Source: Branchiostoma floridae
Lineage: Eukaryota > Chordata > Leptocardii > Amphioxiformes > Branchiostomatidae
Direction: 5' to 3'
Length of the DNA: 64,000 bases
Assembly (NCBI RefSeq): GCF_000003815.2
Contig: NC_049979.1
Location: forward strand, 16,302,900-16,366,899
In this document: positions 10,081 through 20,114 of the stretch, one piece after another
Position numbering within the stretch: the stretch's first letter is position 1
Layout: each line of letters begins with the position of its first letter
The notes under the pieces: model-generated
What the model was told of the DNA's origin: nothing
The model's input: only the letters and a program-made list of their open reading frames with translations
Database searches by the model: none
Made by a program: the position numbers and the translations under genes

Positions 10081-13000
10081 CATTGGTTCCATAGGAATCC
10101 GATCAAGGCGACTGCGCCTGTATCATTCGCCCTTGGACCAATCTGTACCAACGCACAGACCCAGAAAATATGCAGGTTTGTAATTATATCATACTGTATG
10201 TACAGTAATATTGCGGGGGTGACAGACAGTGGTTACTGTTTGCTCTGTTGCCCCCCTCCCCCTTCCAAGGCGATCAAAACTGATTTGACATGACATGACA
10301 AGCCTAAAACGCTTAATATCTATTCTGAAATTTGTCTGCCTTCCACGCAAGGCTTAATGAACGGCGGACAGCTGTAATAAATTCCTCAAAATGTCACTAA
10401 ACCACGTTGTTCAACGTTGAGATCAAGTGACTTGCGCCGCTATTTACACGCTTTATGTAATTGTAAGTTAACTGTGAAATTTACCCTTCAACTATTGAAA
10501 GTCACCCTTAATACTTTTTTCTCAGTGACTTGCGTATGATCCGTGCACAACTCTTGGAACTCCTGAGTGATCCAAATAAGGATGTTACTGTTGTCAAGAC
10601 AACAACAGACAACTATTTTGCTCTGTTGCAAGGTATGCCCAGCAAATATTATTGTAAATTAATAAAATTCACTGAATACATTTTAGTATTTTCCAGCAGA
10701 AGTTACTTCTCTCAGCTCTGCATAATCCTAGTGACAGTAACATGTTATAAGTTCGATCTTGGTTTGATACGATTGTTGGTTGTGGGTCTGAATTAATTAT
10801 TACCTGGGAATTTTCTTTCATGTAGTTTCAGGGCTTTCTGTTATTTTTGTCCACCCAAATCTTCTATTTATTCTTATTTCCAAATCTTACTCCCAGGGTT
10901 CCTACAGGCCCTAGATGACAACAGTGGTGAGAGCAAGTTGAGGCACTCAGTCAAGTTCAAGTGGTCCAGCACAGTTCTGAGCAATGCTGTTGTGTATGTC
11001 CTCACATTACTTGCCTGTAGTTTGTGCCACTCTTGTCCTGTAAGTAGGCAATGTCATTGCTGTTGCCCAGGATTAGAGAAAACTGTTTCCTGCCCACTTT
11101 TTGTAAAGACTATTGATGAATGATGAAAAGACCTAACGTTATCTTAGTTAAATTCTGTAAGCTAAGCTATGGTCTGGTCCTCATTTGATTCAATTGTGAA
11201 TCTCCGTCGCACAAAAAAGATTTTTATTGTGCTGTGATGTAAGTTAACCTTAATAGTTAATCAAAGGTGATTCATGTACTAGTACTAGTATTGACATGAT
11301 TGCATTTATCAAATTGTCATAACTTAAAAACTGTTGTTCACCGGTGTGTAGTACCCAGGCAGATGCCTTGTTTGAGTTGGCCTCCATGGCAATGAACATT
11401 GGACTGTGGTACACGAAACATGCAGCCAAGATAGCTGCCAGCGATGAGTAAGTATTGCAGATATTGCTCTCAGTCCCTCATATACAAGTCCAGAATATCC
11501 AGCCATTTTATGTGTTGACAAACTGTACATAGGTGGGCTCCTGCCATTGTATGTTGAAGCCTGCAGGTCTTAAACTTGTTATAGTAACCATAATAACATG
11601 AAGATACCCTGAACATGGAACTTAGTAGATCTTGATTCAAGTATAGTTTGACAATGACATGACACTTAAACAGTTAGTGTGTTACATCTTTTTACAGAGT
11701 ATCTATGGATGAGGCAAAAGAGGTGCACAAATGTCTAAGGACAGCAGCTGGAATCTTTAAGAATGTAAAGGTAGGATATTTGTGTCTTAAAGATAGGATA
11801 TAAGGTCTTATTAGTTGTATGATCAGAACCTTTCTAATTATCAATCTCCCCTTGGTGTTCTATCAAGTGATGTGATCAGGACAGTCATGTTGCATTGTCT
11901 CTATCAGTATCAAGCAACTACAAATACAGTTGGTAGATAAAATGCAGATAGTTTGCTGTGTGAGTGAGGAAGATTTCATATACATGTATATGTAAAGATG
12001 TTTGTAATTCTATAGGAACAAGTCATTGGAAGACTTTTGGAGACAGCAGAGAAGGGCACAGACCTGGATCCGAAGGTGGTAGAAGCCTATTTTCAACAGT
12101 CTACAGCAGAGGCACAGGAAGGTGAGCACATAGAATACAGTAAACTTACTTGGAAGAACAAAAAATTGAAAATGAAACAAACTGGTTCAGAGTCCAACAT
12201 GACCGCAGATATCTGCAATTTCGTTGAAAAACTACATTTGCTTTTAATATCATCATGAAGAGTAAAAATACTATTATCATTGATATTATGTGTGATAGCA
12301 AAATAGTAGTTCTTTCCTGATGTTGTCATGCAGTGGCCCTGGCACGAGCTGTGGAGATGAAGCACAGTGCTGGTCTCATCTCATCACTGGCTTACGAAAC
12401 AGCACAACTCTTCATCACTGCAGGTATGCTTCACATGTTTGACACTTCTTCTTCTTCATACTGTCACTAGTGTCACTGCAAGAAACAAACCAGACTTTTT
12501 TTAGCCACAACTATTTTTGCAGTTGATTTTGTGGTATTAATTTAAGCACTGCATTGTGTGAGCAAGTACACTCTTGGCCAAAATATCAGAAGTTGAAGTT
12601 ATCACTCAGCATAGCTATTTTGGGTTCCTTTATTACCTTTGCCAGAATGGCTAAGGTTATGTTTTAGGCTTGTGAGTCTGTCTGTCTGTGTGTTAACAGC
12701 ATAACTCGAGAAACCTTGGATGGATCCCGATGATATTTGGTAGGTGGGTAGGGGTCGGGAAAACGAAGGTCAAGTTCGATAATGGGCCCCCTAGCGGCTT
12801 GCTAAGGTACTGCAGCAGAACCTCAATTTTGTATATCTCGTGTTCTGGACATGCCGTGGTTATGATTTTTTAGTGGTAGATAGCCCTTGGGGACGAGAGT
12901 AAGTACTATAAGTTTAGACCCCCTAGCGGCTTGTTTGAAACTGCAGTCGCCGATTTCCTTTCAAACTTTGGACGAGAATAACTCGAGAACGTGTTGATGA

Positions 13001-15259
13001 ATCATCACGATTTTTGGTATGTAGATAGCCCAAGTAACAATGTACATTATGAAATACTAATTATGCAAATCATGAACTAATTTACATAATTAATGAGGAA
13101 AGTTTATAAATCCACTGCATTTCATGATAGGACTTTCAAACTTGTCACATATATAGATGAGAAAGAGAGAAATATCAATGCATGTTAATTATGCAAATGA
13201 CGGTCTCATTTGCATAATTAATGAGAAAATATAAACGCGTTGACGGATCGTCATGATTTTTGGTATGTAGATAGCCAAAGGGAAGACTTACATGATGGCA
13301 TTCTAATTATGCAAATCGACGGTTAATTTGCATAATTAATGAGGAAAATGTGTAAATCCACTGCATTGCATTATAGGACTTTCAAACTTGTCACATATGT
13401 AGCTGAAAAAAACAGAAATATCAATTCATATTAATTATGCAGATGATGATCTCATTTGCATAATCAGTAAAAAATATGAACGTGTTGACGGATCATCATG
13501 ATTTTTGGTATGTAGATAGCCTAAGTAAAACCTTACATAATGAGATACTAGTTATGCAAATTAACAGCTAATTTTTAAATTAACAGTTCAGTTCAGCTTA
13601 AGTGATGCTTGATACAATTAAATAGTATGTAAATAGGGATCTAATTTGTATAAGCAATGGCAAAATGTTATGAACCAACTCCAGGCATATGAAATAAAAT
13701 ATAATGAGTAACACATTTATGTCTACAGACATCATTCTACATAACAAACCTGGTTTATTTGGCAAAGGTATGTGTTCGTGGAACTCTAGTTGCATCTCCT
13801 TTTTATATTGACAATTGTAACTCATTATATTTGACCTGTTGCCAACAGGAGGTTCACTAGACCAACTTGATGCAGCAAGCGTAGGAAAGTGGCAGAAATA
13901 TCTACAACTGAAGGGTGTATTCTACTTGGCTCATGTAAGTCTAGCATTCTGTTAATGTACAAACACAAGTTGCTAACAGTTTCCGTTGAGTTTCTTTCCT
14001 GTTGTAATCCAACTAACATTCAGATGAGGAAGAGATATGCATTACAATTCAGAATTACAATTATTTTGGAAGTACATAATGGGTTCTTAATTACCTATAA
14101 TTATGAATTTTCCAGGCACACTGTTACAATGGAGATGCACTGTTGGCAAAGGACAAATGTGGAGAGGCAATCAGAGCCTTACAGGAGAGTGAAAAGTGTG
14201 AGTAGACCCTTGGTCACATGTATGTAGTAGCTTGGTGTTACAAATAGTTAGACTAAAGGCTGACGTAGATGTGTATGTAGTTGTATTATCACTCAAGTTA
14301 AGGTTATCGTTGAGGAATTGTCTGTTTTGAAACTACAGCCATCAGAGTACTCATGGGCTGAATGTTCATAAGACATTGTTTACCTACAATGTATCCTTTT
14401 CATTGCCACCTGTAGTGTTTGAAAAAGCTGAAAGCTTGTGCAAGGAGTATGCATCTTCCAAGGGCCCAGGAACATCTGCCAGACCAGACCAGCACATCTT
14501 TTTCATTAGACTGGGGAAACAGGTGAAAGTTACTCTGGACAAGTGCACAAGGGAGAATGGCTTCATGTAAGTAATCCTGCTTTGACAAGGTCTAGACACA
14601 TTTATAAAAATACAGTTTATCCTGTTCCACTATACTATTAGTTACTATATGTCACTCTGTGCCTTGCTGAAGCTAGCATTTTTACAAAATGTAGCATCTC
14701 TCCTTTGGACTGAAGGGACTGGACAGTACCTTATTGGCAGGAAATACAATGATTGGGAACTTTTTAAAAAGTTAAAAGTAGAATCTAAAAGAAAAGACAG
14801 ATGCATACCTGACGTCACCTGGATGTTGTTGCAAACAACTCAACGTGTTCCCTTTGTTTTGTAGATACTTCCAGAAGGTACCTCCTGAGGTCCCAGAGCT
14901 GGAAAAGAAGGCCACCTATGGTCTGGCCAACCCTGAGGAGTTCCAGCTACCTCCACCCAACCCACTGTGGAGTGCTGACATCTACAATTCATTTGACCTG
15001 TCAAAGGCACCTGCTGCACAAAAGGTGAGACAGTAGTCACAGTATTCATGATTGTTGCACATAATGGCAATTTCTCTTTCTTGACTGTAGTATAGAAACA
15101 TACGCACCTTGTTTTTGTCTGATGGTATTTGGAAACTAAAGACTATTTGATGCTATTTTACAGGGTGAGAAAGAACCGGAAGTCAAACCTGTGAAGGAAT
15201 CAGACATTTATCAGTCGACCAAGGAACCTGGAACCTTCAGTGGATGTGTGATCTCATAA
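10075..15259 (+). CDS. BROX: BRO1-domain protein BROX
   Basis: Twelve exons join in phase to 414 aa (human BROX is about 411): 10075-10175, 10526-10632, 10897-10993, 11352-11447, 11698-11770, 12016-12121, 12334-12423, 13849-13934, 14116-14197, 14416-14566, 14865-15024 and 15164-15259. The start [18 protein letters not shown] and internal blocks such as [25 protein letters not shown] and [13 protein letters not shown] [15 protein letters not shown] align along the human protein. BROX is a single BRO1 domain that binds the ESCRT-III subunit CHMP4 and acts at membranes, including nuclear-envelope repair. The last four residues CVIS form a CaaX farnesylation box (human CYIS), so membrane anchoring is probably conserved. 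Intron 7 is long and filled with repeats. A poly(A) signal at 16783 predicts a roughly 1.5-kb 3' UTR. No disruption was seen. Confidence 0.96.
12640..13580. repeat. Interspersed repeat plus about 245-bp tandem units rich in ATGCAAAT octamers (BROX intron 7)
   Basis: The motif CATGATTTTTGGTATGTAGA or a near copy recurs at about 12991, 13237 and 13482, giving a period of 245-246 bases with the third copy truncated. Each unit holds octamer-type ATTATGCAAAT and its reverse complement ATTTGCATAAT, at least seven in all. The preceding 12640-12960 contains related TTTGGTAGGTGGGTAG and CCCCCTAGCGGC sequence, so the tandem block probably grew out of an interspersed repeat. No coding sequence is present. 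Confidence 0.7.
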
Positions 15260-16790
15260 GGTTGCCTTCCTGTGGTTTAGATTGATTGAATATTTACAAC
15301 ACAAGGTTTCTATTTTCTATTTTGGTGAACTTTGCATTATCTCCATTCTTCAGTAATCTATACTACCTTTTGTATCCAGAATTGACTAGAAATGTGATGC
15401 CTTCATATTGAATTCCTCAATATATAATGGTATAACATTTTTTAAATGTAGGTATGAAGCATATTTTCAGTCTTTATTATTCATCATGTTTGGTATCTGC
15501 TTTGTTGAATAACATAGTAATAACTTTATACAATATTGCTTACTTAAATGTTTAAGTTTAACTTAAAGTCAACTATGTAGTTTTATATGTAATATTGCTT
15601 TGTTATTGTGTTCAGGAATATAACAAGCAGTCCTCAAGGATATCCATTTTTCCTTTGCTAAGAGGTTCTTACCACTAGTTGAGGTCAACTACATGTATTA
15701 TTTTATTCCTATAAAAAAGAAGAATGTAGGTTGTGAAAATAGTGTACATGGAAGTGTACAAGTTCATGTACAAAATGCCTTTCCTGAACTTACCAGGAGT
15801 AAGTCGTGAGGGGAAGACATGGAAAGATGTCACCATTAGGCACTTGGTCAGTTGGTGATATTTTGTAGGAAGGTACATGGCTCCTTGGATGGATTATTCA
15901 TTGTTTTGCAGCATACTTTCCCTTTTCTCAAGAAACCTAGAAGTATGTAACCTATAAAGAGAAGGAATGAAACATGTAAATGCAAGCAGGAAATTTTTAG
16001 AATCACTTTCTAAAGATGACATTTACACTTTTTTACTGTAACGAAAATCACAAGTAAACTCCATCAAGAACTATGCTTACACTAAAGTTACAGCTCAAAA
16101 TGTAGAACTAGGTATGTATCTATTGTAAATATATGTATATCTGCTGATATGTATATTCATATTACATGATAGAGGTATAGATAGTCTACTGTAACCACAT
16201 TCTGGTGGGGCACCAAACTGTGGTGGCTTTTAGTAATAACAGGTGGAGCGCTTAGCCAAAGGTGAAAGTCTCATACATGGGTATTTCTTTTACAAGTCCC
16301 CAGAGTGTGGTATCAAAAGTAAGGTTGACAGGCCTATTCAATCTTTATAATGGAACTTTAATATGATGATTTGTTTTTCCATTTATTATAGATTTTATTA
16401 TTTGCACTGTGGCCTTTTTCTAGATTTTTGTGTAAGAGACACATGTACACTGTTTGCCCATTGTTTTGTATACAAGAATGTGATTAAAGGTGACTTCAGT
16501 ATTTAACCTGTAAATACAGATAGATGACAATAGAACTACTGCTATTGTTGTTTTTATATTTAAGTGGAACGCTATGTCATAATCAATTAAATGTGTAGAA
16601 ATGGCTTGGCAAAACTGTAAAAAATGTTCATCATCAAATTCATTCATAAATAGATAGATCCCTGTATGTTTTAATGAGAAAAAAAAATCCAAATCCACTC
16701 TGAAAGGTGCAGACATGGACTTTGTACTGTATCATACATATTGTTCTGATATGTAATGAATGTCTGTATTGCAAGGTCCACCAATAAACT
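15260..16790 (+). other. Probable BROX 3' untranslated region
   Basis: This AT-rich stretch follows the BROX stop codon without any recognisable exon and ends at the AATAAA of 16783. I treat it as the 3' UTR; transcript data would be needed to fix its end. Confidence 0.5.
16783..16788 (+). terminator. BROX: Candidate BROX polyadenylation signal
   Basis: AATAAA followed by a T/G-rich stretch (TTGATACGTCCTTGAG). It is the strongest signal downstream of the BROX stop codon. Confidence 0.45.
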
Positions 16791-17067
16791 TGATACGTCC
16801 TTGAGTTGCCTTGCAATTGCATTTTTTGATTCCTCTATTAGCTGTGTTCCACCTGTTGTTTGCTGCTACATTACTAAAAAAAGTTGCTCTGGTTATGAAA
16901 GGTCATGAAAAGTAGAGCAGAGTACAGTTCTGGCGCATGTAGGAACTCCTGTTCCAATTTTGGCCGTTTACTCATAGAGCCAATATATGAACTATGAAAT
17001 AGATTTTACAGGGAGTGAGAGAGCTAGTATGGAAGCAATTTTTGATTGATGATTGACTTTTCTGGAA

Positions 17068-18001
17068 TACTGTAAATGCAGAAATTTTCGCAGTGGTTTT
17101 GTGGTAGCGGTTTTGGCATTACCACCGCGGACATTTTTCCCGATATAGCCGCATCCGCCGATATCGGCGGGGCCGATATCGGGGCGCATCTAAACACATT
17201 TTGCAAATGGTAGCGCGGAACACCCGCGGCGCGGAACATTCGTGACCCCTTTTGACCTCTGGTGACACATCCCGCGGATTTCAAAATGGCGGGAATGCCG
17301 GTAGCTTTTCCACTCGTTATCAATCAGGTAATGTTCTTTCTGTATCTCATGCGCGTGATCTTAAACATGAGACGCCATGCAAGGGTAGGGCGCAGGAGGC
17401 GATTGAGATACAGGGAGAGACGACAGCGGCCGGCTAGAGTGAACGCAGCGTTCTTTCTCGCTGCCCTGATTGTGGCGGAGGGTGGAGAGCCTGTACACCG
17501 GGGTGTACCAAGGAATCCCGCGTCCTTTTGGGATCTCCTCCGACGACCATACACTTATAAGAAAGGCGGTTTCTGCATGGCCCCATGTGCAACGGGAGCG
17601 CCCAGCTTTTCCCTCCGCCATCTTGCTCTCCCGCGCTGTTCCCGCATTATATGCTAATGAGCTTCGCGAATTTGCGGAGCATCTACACGCGCGCGGAACA
17701 TGTCGGGGACCCCTGCTAAGGTATCGGTAAGGTATCGTTAGATGGCTTACGAATGGTCCGGACCATTCGGGAGAAATTTTCCCGATATAGTAGTGGCGAT
17801 ATAGTAGTTGCATCTAGACGCTGAAAAAAAGCTGTCGGCGAGAGGTAGTAGGCTCGCCGATATCGGGAAAAACTGTGTGTAGATCGCGCCTAAACAGTGC
17901 ATCACTGCATGGTACTACTGCAAACTTAAAACCAACGTGAATAGTCCTTTTTCCCGCTGCGGCAAAATTAAATCCCCACGAACTTATATGCATTTAAAGT
18001 A
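17068..18001 (+). mobile_element. About 930-bp inverted-repeat DNA transposon with a basic open frame
   Basis: The left end TACTGTAAATGCA (17068-17080) is matched, with one mismatch, by the reverse complement of TGCATTTAAAGTA at the right end (17989-18001). The next bases inside both ends resemble the inner ends of the smaller element at 21780-21965. Inside lie palindromic CCGATATCGG blocks and an open frame (17262-17657, 131 codons) with an Arg-rich segment and no motif I can assign. A PIF/Harbinger-like N-terminal fragment is possible but unproven. The TRIM at 18003 has landed exactly at its right end. Confidence 0.5.
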
Positions 18002-18002
18002 A

Positions 18003-18183
18003 TGTAAGAAGTCAGAGGGGCGAGTAGAACAGAAATAAACAATATATACAAATATCCTGACCGACCCGGGAATCGAACCCGGGTCCTCCAGATCACAAGA
18101 CCAGTAGCCTAAATGACTGAGCCAAAAGCCTGACAGGCGTTTGGCATGGCCAGTTAGCACTACTTAAACCCCCCACTGTTACA
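18003..18183 (-). repeat. 3' LTR of the TRIM element
   Basis: 181 bp with TG...CA ends on either strand (TGTAA.../...TTACA). It lies next to the polypurine tract and is identical to the second copy at 18293. Confidence 0.88.
18061..18126 (-). other. tRNA-like segment with A and B boxes inside the TRIM 3' LTR
   Basis: On the minus strand it contains TTTGGCTCAGTCATTTAGG (A-box-like), CTGGTCTTGTGATCTGG (anticodon-arm-like, loop CTTGTGA) and a T-arm with a perfect B box GGTTCGATTCC (18079-18069) between CCCGG/CCGGG stems. The pattern is closest to tRNA-Thr(UGU). It lacks a proper acceptor stem, so it is not a functional tRNA gene, but it could work as a Pol III promoter. Confidence 0.7.
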
Positions 18184-18292
18184 CTACTCCCCCTCTTCTT
18201 CTCAAGATTCGTCCTCGAATCTCCAAGTTCGAGCACCCTGTGGGCAGGCACATCACCGGCCTGTTATCCACCAGGGCCACGTTGGGCGCCAA

Positions 18293-18473
18293 TGTAAGAA
18301 GTCAGAGGGGCGAGTAGAACAGAAATAAACAATATATACAAATATCCTGACCGACCCGGGAATCGAACCCGGGTCCTCCAGATCACAAGACCAGTAGCCT
18401 AAATGACTGAGCCAAAAGCCTGACAGGCGTTTGGCATGGCCAGTTAGCACTACTTAAACCCCCCACTGTTACA
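18293..18473 (-). repeat. 5' LTR of the TRIM element
   Basis: 181 bp, identical to the copy at 18003. On the element strand it is followed after one base by the primer-binding site. Confidence 0.88.
18351..18416 (-). other. tRNA-like segment inside the TRIM 5' LTR
   Basis: An exact second copy of the tRNA-like segment at 18061-18126. Its position in the 5' LTR is where a Pol III promoter could drive transcription of the element. Confidence 0.7.
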
Positions 18474-18514
18474 GTAACCCAATGCCAAGTCGTCACAATG
18501 TCCTACATTGGTCT

Positions 18515-18676
18515 CAGTCAAATTGACCTATATATCAACAAACCTGCTCTATATTTAGCCTATTGTAATTCATTTGCAGTAATGACTGGCAACAACAGTC
18601 AAATTGACCTATATATCAACAAACCTGCTCTATATTTAGCCTATTGTAATTCATTTGCAGTAATGACTGGCAACAA
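18515..18676. repeat. Perfect 81-bp tandem duplication
   Basis: The unit starting CAGTCAAATTGACCTATATA occupies 18515-18595 and is repeated at 18596-18676 without change. It could be a very recent duplication or an assembly artefact; the N gap starts 340 bases downstream. Confidence 0.85.
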
Positions 18677-18702
18677 GATCTGCCCTCCATCTGTTTGCCC
18701 TC

Positions 18703-18831
18703 TAGCCTGGTATCCAGCCGTAATTATAGCTCCCGAGTCTCTTGTGTGTTGTTAGCAAATTCGAAATTTGGTAATTAGCGAAGAGGAGAGAAGAGACTCG
18801 GGAGCTATAATTACGGCTGAATACCAGGCTA
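18703..18831. mobile_element. MITE with about 41-bp inverted ends and 9-bp target duplication (Mutator-like)
   Basis: The ends are inverted copies starting TAGCCTGGTATCCAGCCGTA, with one mismatch in about 41 bases around a short core. The 9-bp direct repeat TTTGCCCTC lies at 18694-18702 and 18832-18840. Nine-base duplications are typical of Mutator-type transposons. It is 129 bp long and noncoding. Confidence 0.85.
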
Positions 18832-19012
18832 TTTGCCCTCTGAGGCTATCAAGATCTGATATGCCCAAGTGCCAAAATGGAGTATCACTCCAACTCTAAT
18901 TAAGTTTAGTATCGATTACTGCACATACAAAATATCACTCAGTCTTTGAAATGTTTACCCAGTGCTGACATCATGGAGGAAATCAAATTCAAACCTGTAC
19001 CACACTCTTATA

Positions 19013-19815
19013 NNNNNNNNNNNNNNNNNNNNNNNNNNNNNNNNNNNNNNNNNNNNNNNNNNNNNNNNNNNNNNNNNNNNNNNNNNNNNNNNNNNNNNNN
19101 NNNNNNNNNNNNNNNNNNNNNNNNNNNNNNNNNNNNNNNNNNNNNNNNNNNNNNNNNNNNNNNNNNNNNNNNNNNNNNNNNNNNNNNNNNNNNNNNNNNN
19201 NNNNNNNNNNNNNNNNNNNNNNNNNNNNNNNNNNNNNNNNNNNNNNNNNNNNNNNNNNNNNNNNNNNNNNNNNNNNNNNNNNNNNNNNNNNNNNNNNNNN
19301 NNNNNNNNNNNNNNNNNNNNNNNNNNNNNNNNNNNNNNNNNNNNNNNNNNNNNNNNNNNNNNNNNNNNNNNNNNNNNNNNNNNNNNNNNNNNNNNNNNNN
19401 NNNNNNNNNNNNNNNNNNNNNNNNNNNNNNNNNNNNNNNNNNNNNNNNNNNNNNNNNNNNNNNNNNNNNNNNNNNNNNNNNNNNNNNNNNNNNNNNNNNN
19501 NNNNNNNNNNNNNNNNNNNNNNNNNNNNNNNNNNNNNNNNNNNNNNNNNNNNNNNNNNNNNNNNNNNNNNNNNNNNNNNNNNNNNNNNNNNNNNNNNNNN
19601 NNNNNNNNNNNNNNNNNNNNNNNNNNNNNNNNNNNNNNNNNNNNNNNNNNNNNNNNNNNNNNNNNNNNNNNNNNNNNNNNNNNNNNNNNNNNNNNNNNNN
19701 NNNNNNNNNNNNNNNNNNNNNNNNNNNNNNNNNNNNNNNNNNNNNNNNNNNNNNNNNNNNNNNNNNNNNNNNNNNNNNNNNNNNNNNNNNNNNNNNNNNN
19801 NNNNNNNNNNNNNNN
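19013..19815. other. Assembly gap (N run)
   Basis: 803 undetermined bases. Open frames spanning the run are artefacts. A 5' exon or promoter of the fibrinogen-related gene could be hidden here. Confidence 0.99.
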
Positions 19816-20114
19816 TTATCCTTCATCTGCTACTGGCGACTTTCTTGCTTCCTTAAAAAAAGACACAGACTTTGACCTGACACACAGGAGATTCTTGGCC
19901 AAGCCAGGCTTATCCTTGACAAAACAATAACCTCCTGTTGAAATCTGATCCGTCTGTTTTTCCAGCCCTGCTTCCTGCTGGCAGGACACATCTGGGAATG
20001 GCCAAGGAAACCCCTAAAAGTGGGGTCTGTGGCAGACTTGATGAGAAACACATTCCAGAGAAATTTTACAGGGTTCAGAAGGTTAGTAGTTAGGCAGGCA
20101 GGAATCAGTGCAAC

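Larger units (their letters stand above)
18003..18473 (-). mobile_element. TRIM retrotransposon with tRNA-like sequence in its LTRs
   Basis: Two 181-bp copies (18003-18183 and 18293-18473) are identical base for base. Each begins TGTAAGAAG and ends ACTGTTACA on the plus strand. GTAA flanks both sides (17999-18002 and 18474-18477) as a target duplication. On the element (minus) strand the internal 109 bases hold, in order: a primer-binding site TGGCGCCCAACGTGG (18291-18277) one base after the 5' LTR; a palindrome GATTCGAGGACGAATC (18221-18206); and a polypurine tract AAGAAGAGGGGGAGTAG (18200-18184) touching the 3' LTR. There is no coding capacity, so it must have moved with enzymes from another element. 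Identical LTRs imply recent insertion, or collapse or conversion. Each LTR carries a tRNA-like segment, listed separately. Confidence 0.88.

Noticed and set aside
18061..18126. A tRNA-Thr-like gene
   Set aside because: It has A/B-box and T-arm similarity but no pairing acceptor stem, and it occurs twice inside identical LTRs, so it is part of the TRIM element.
18946..19930. Long open frames of 270-320 codons
   Set aside because: They span the N run of the assembly gap and have no known residues.
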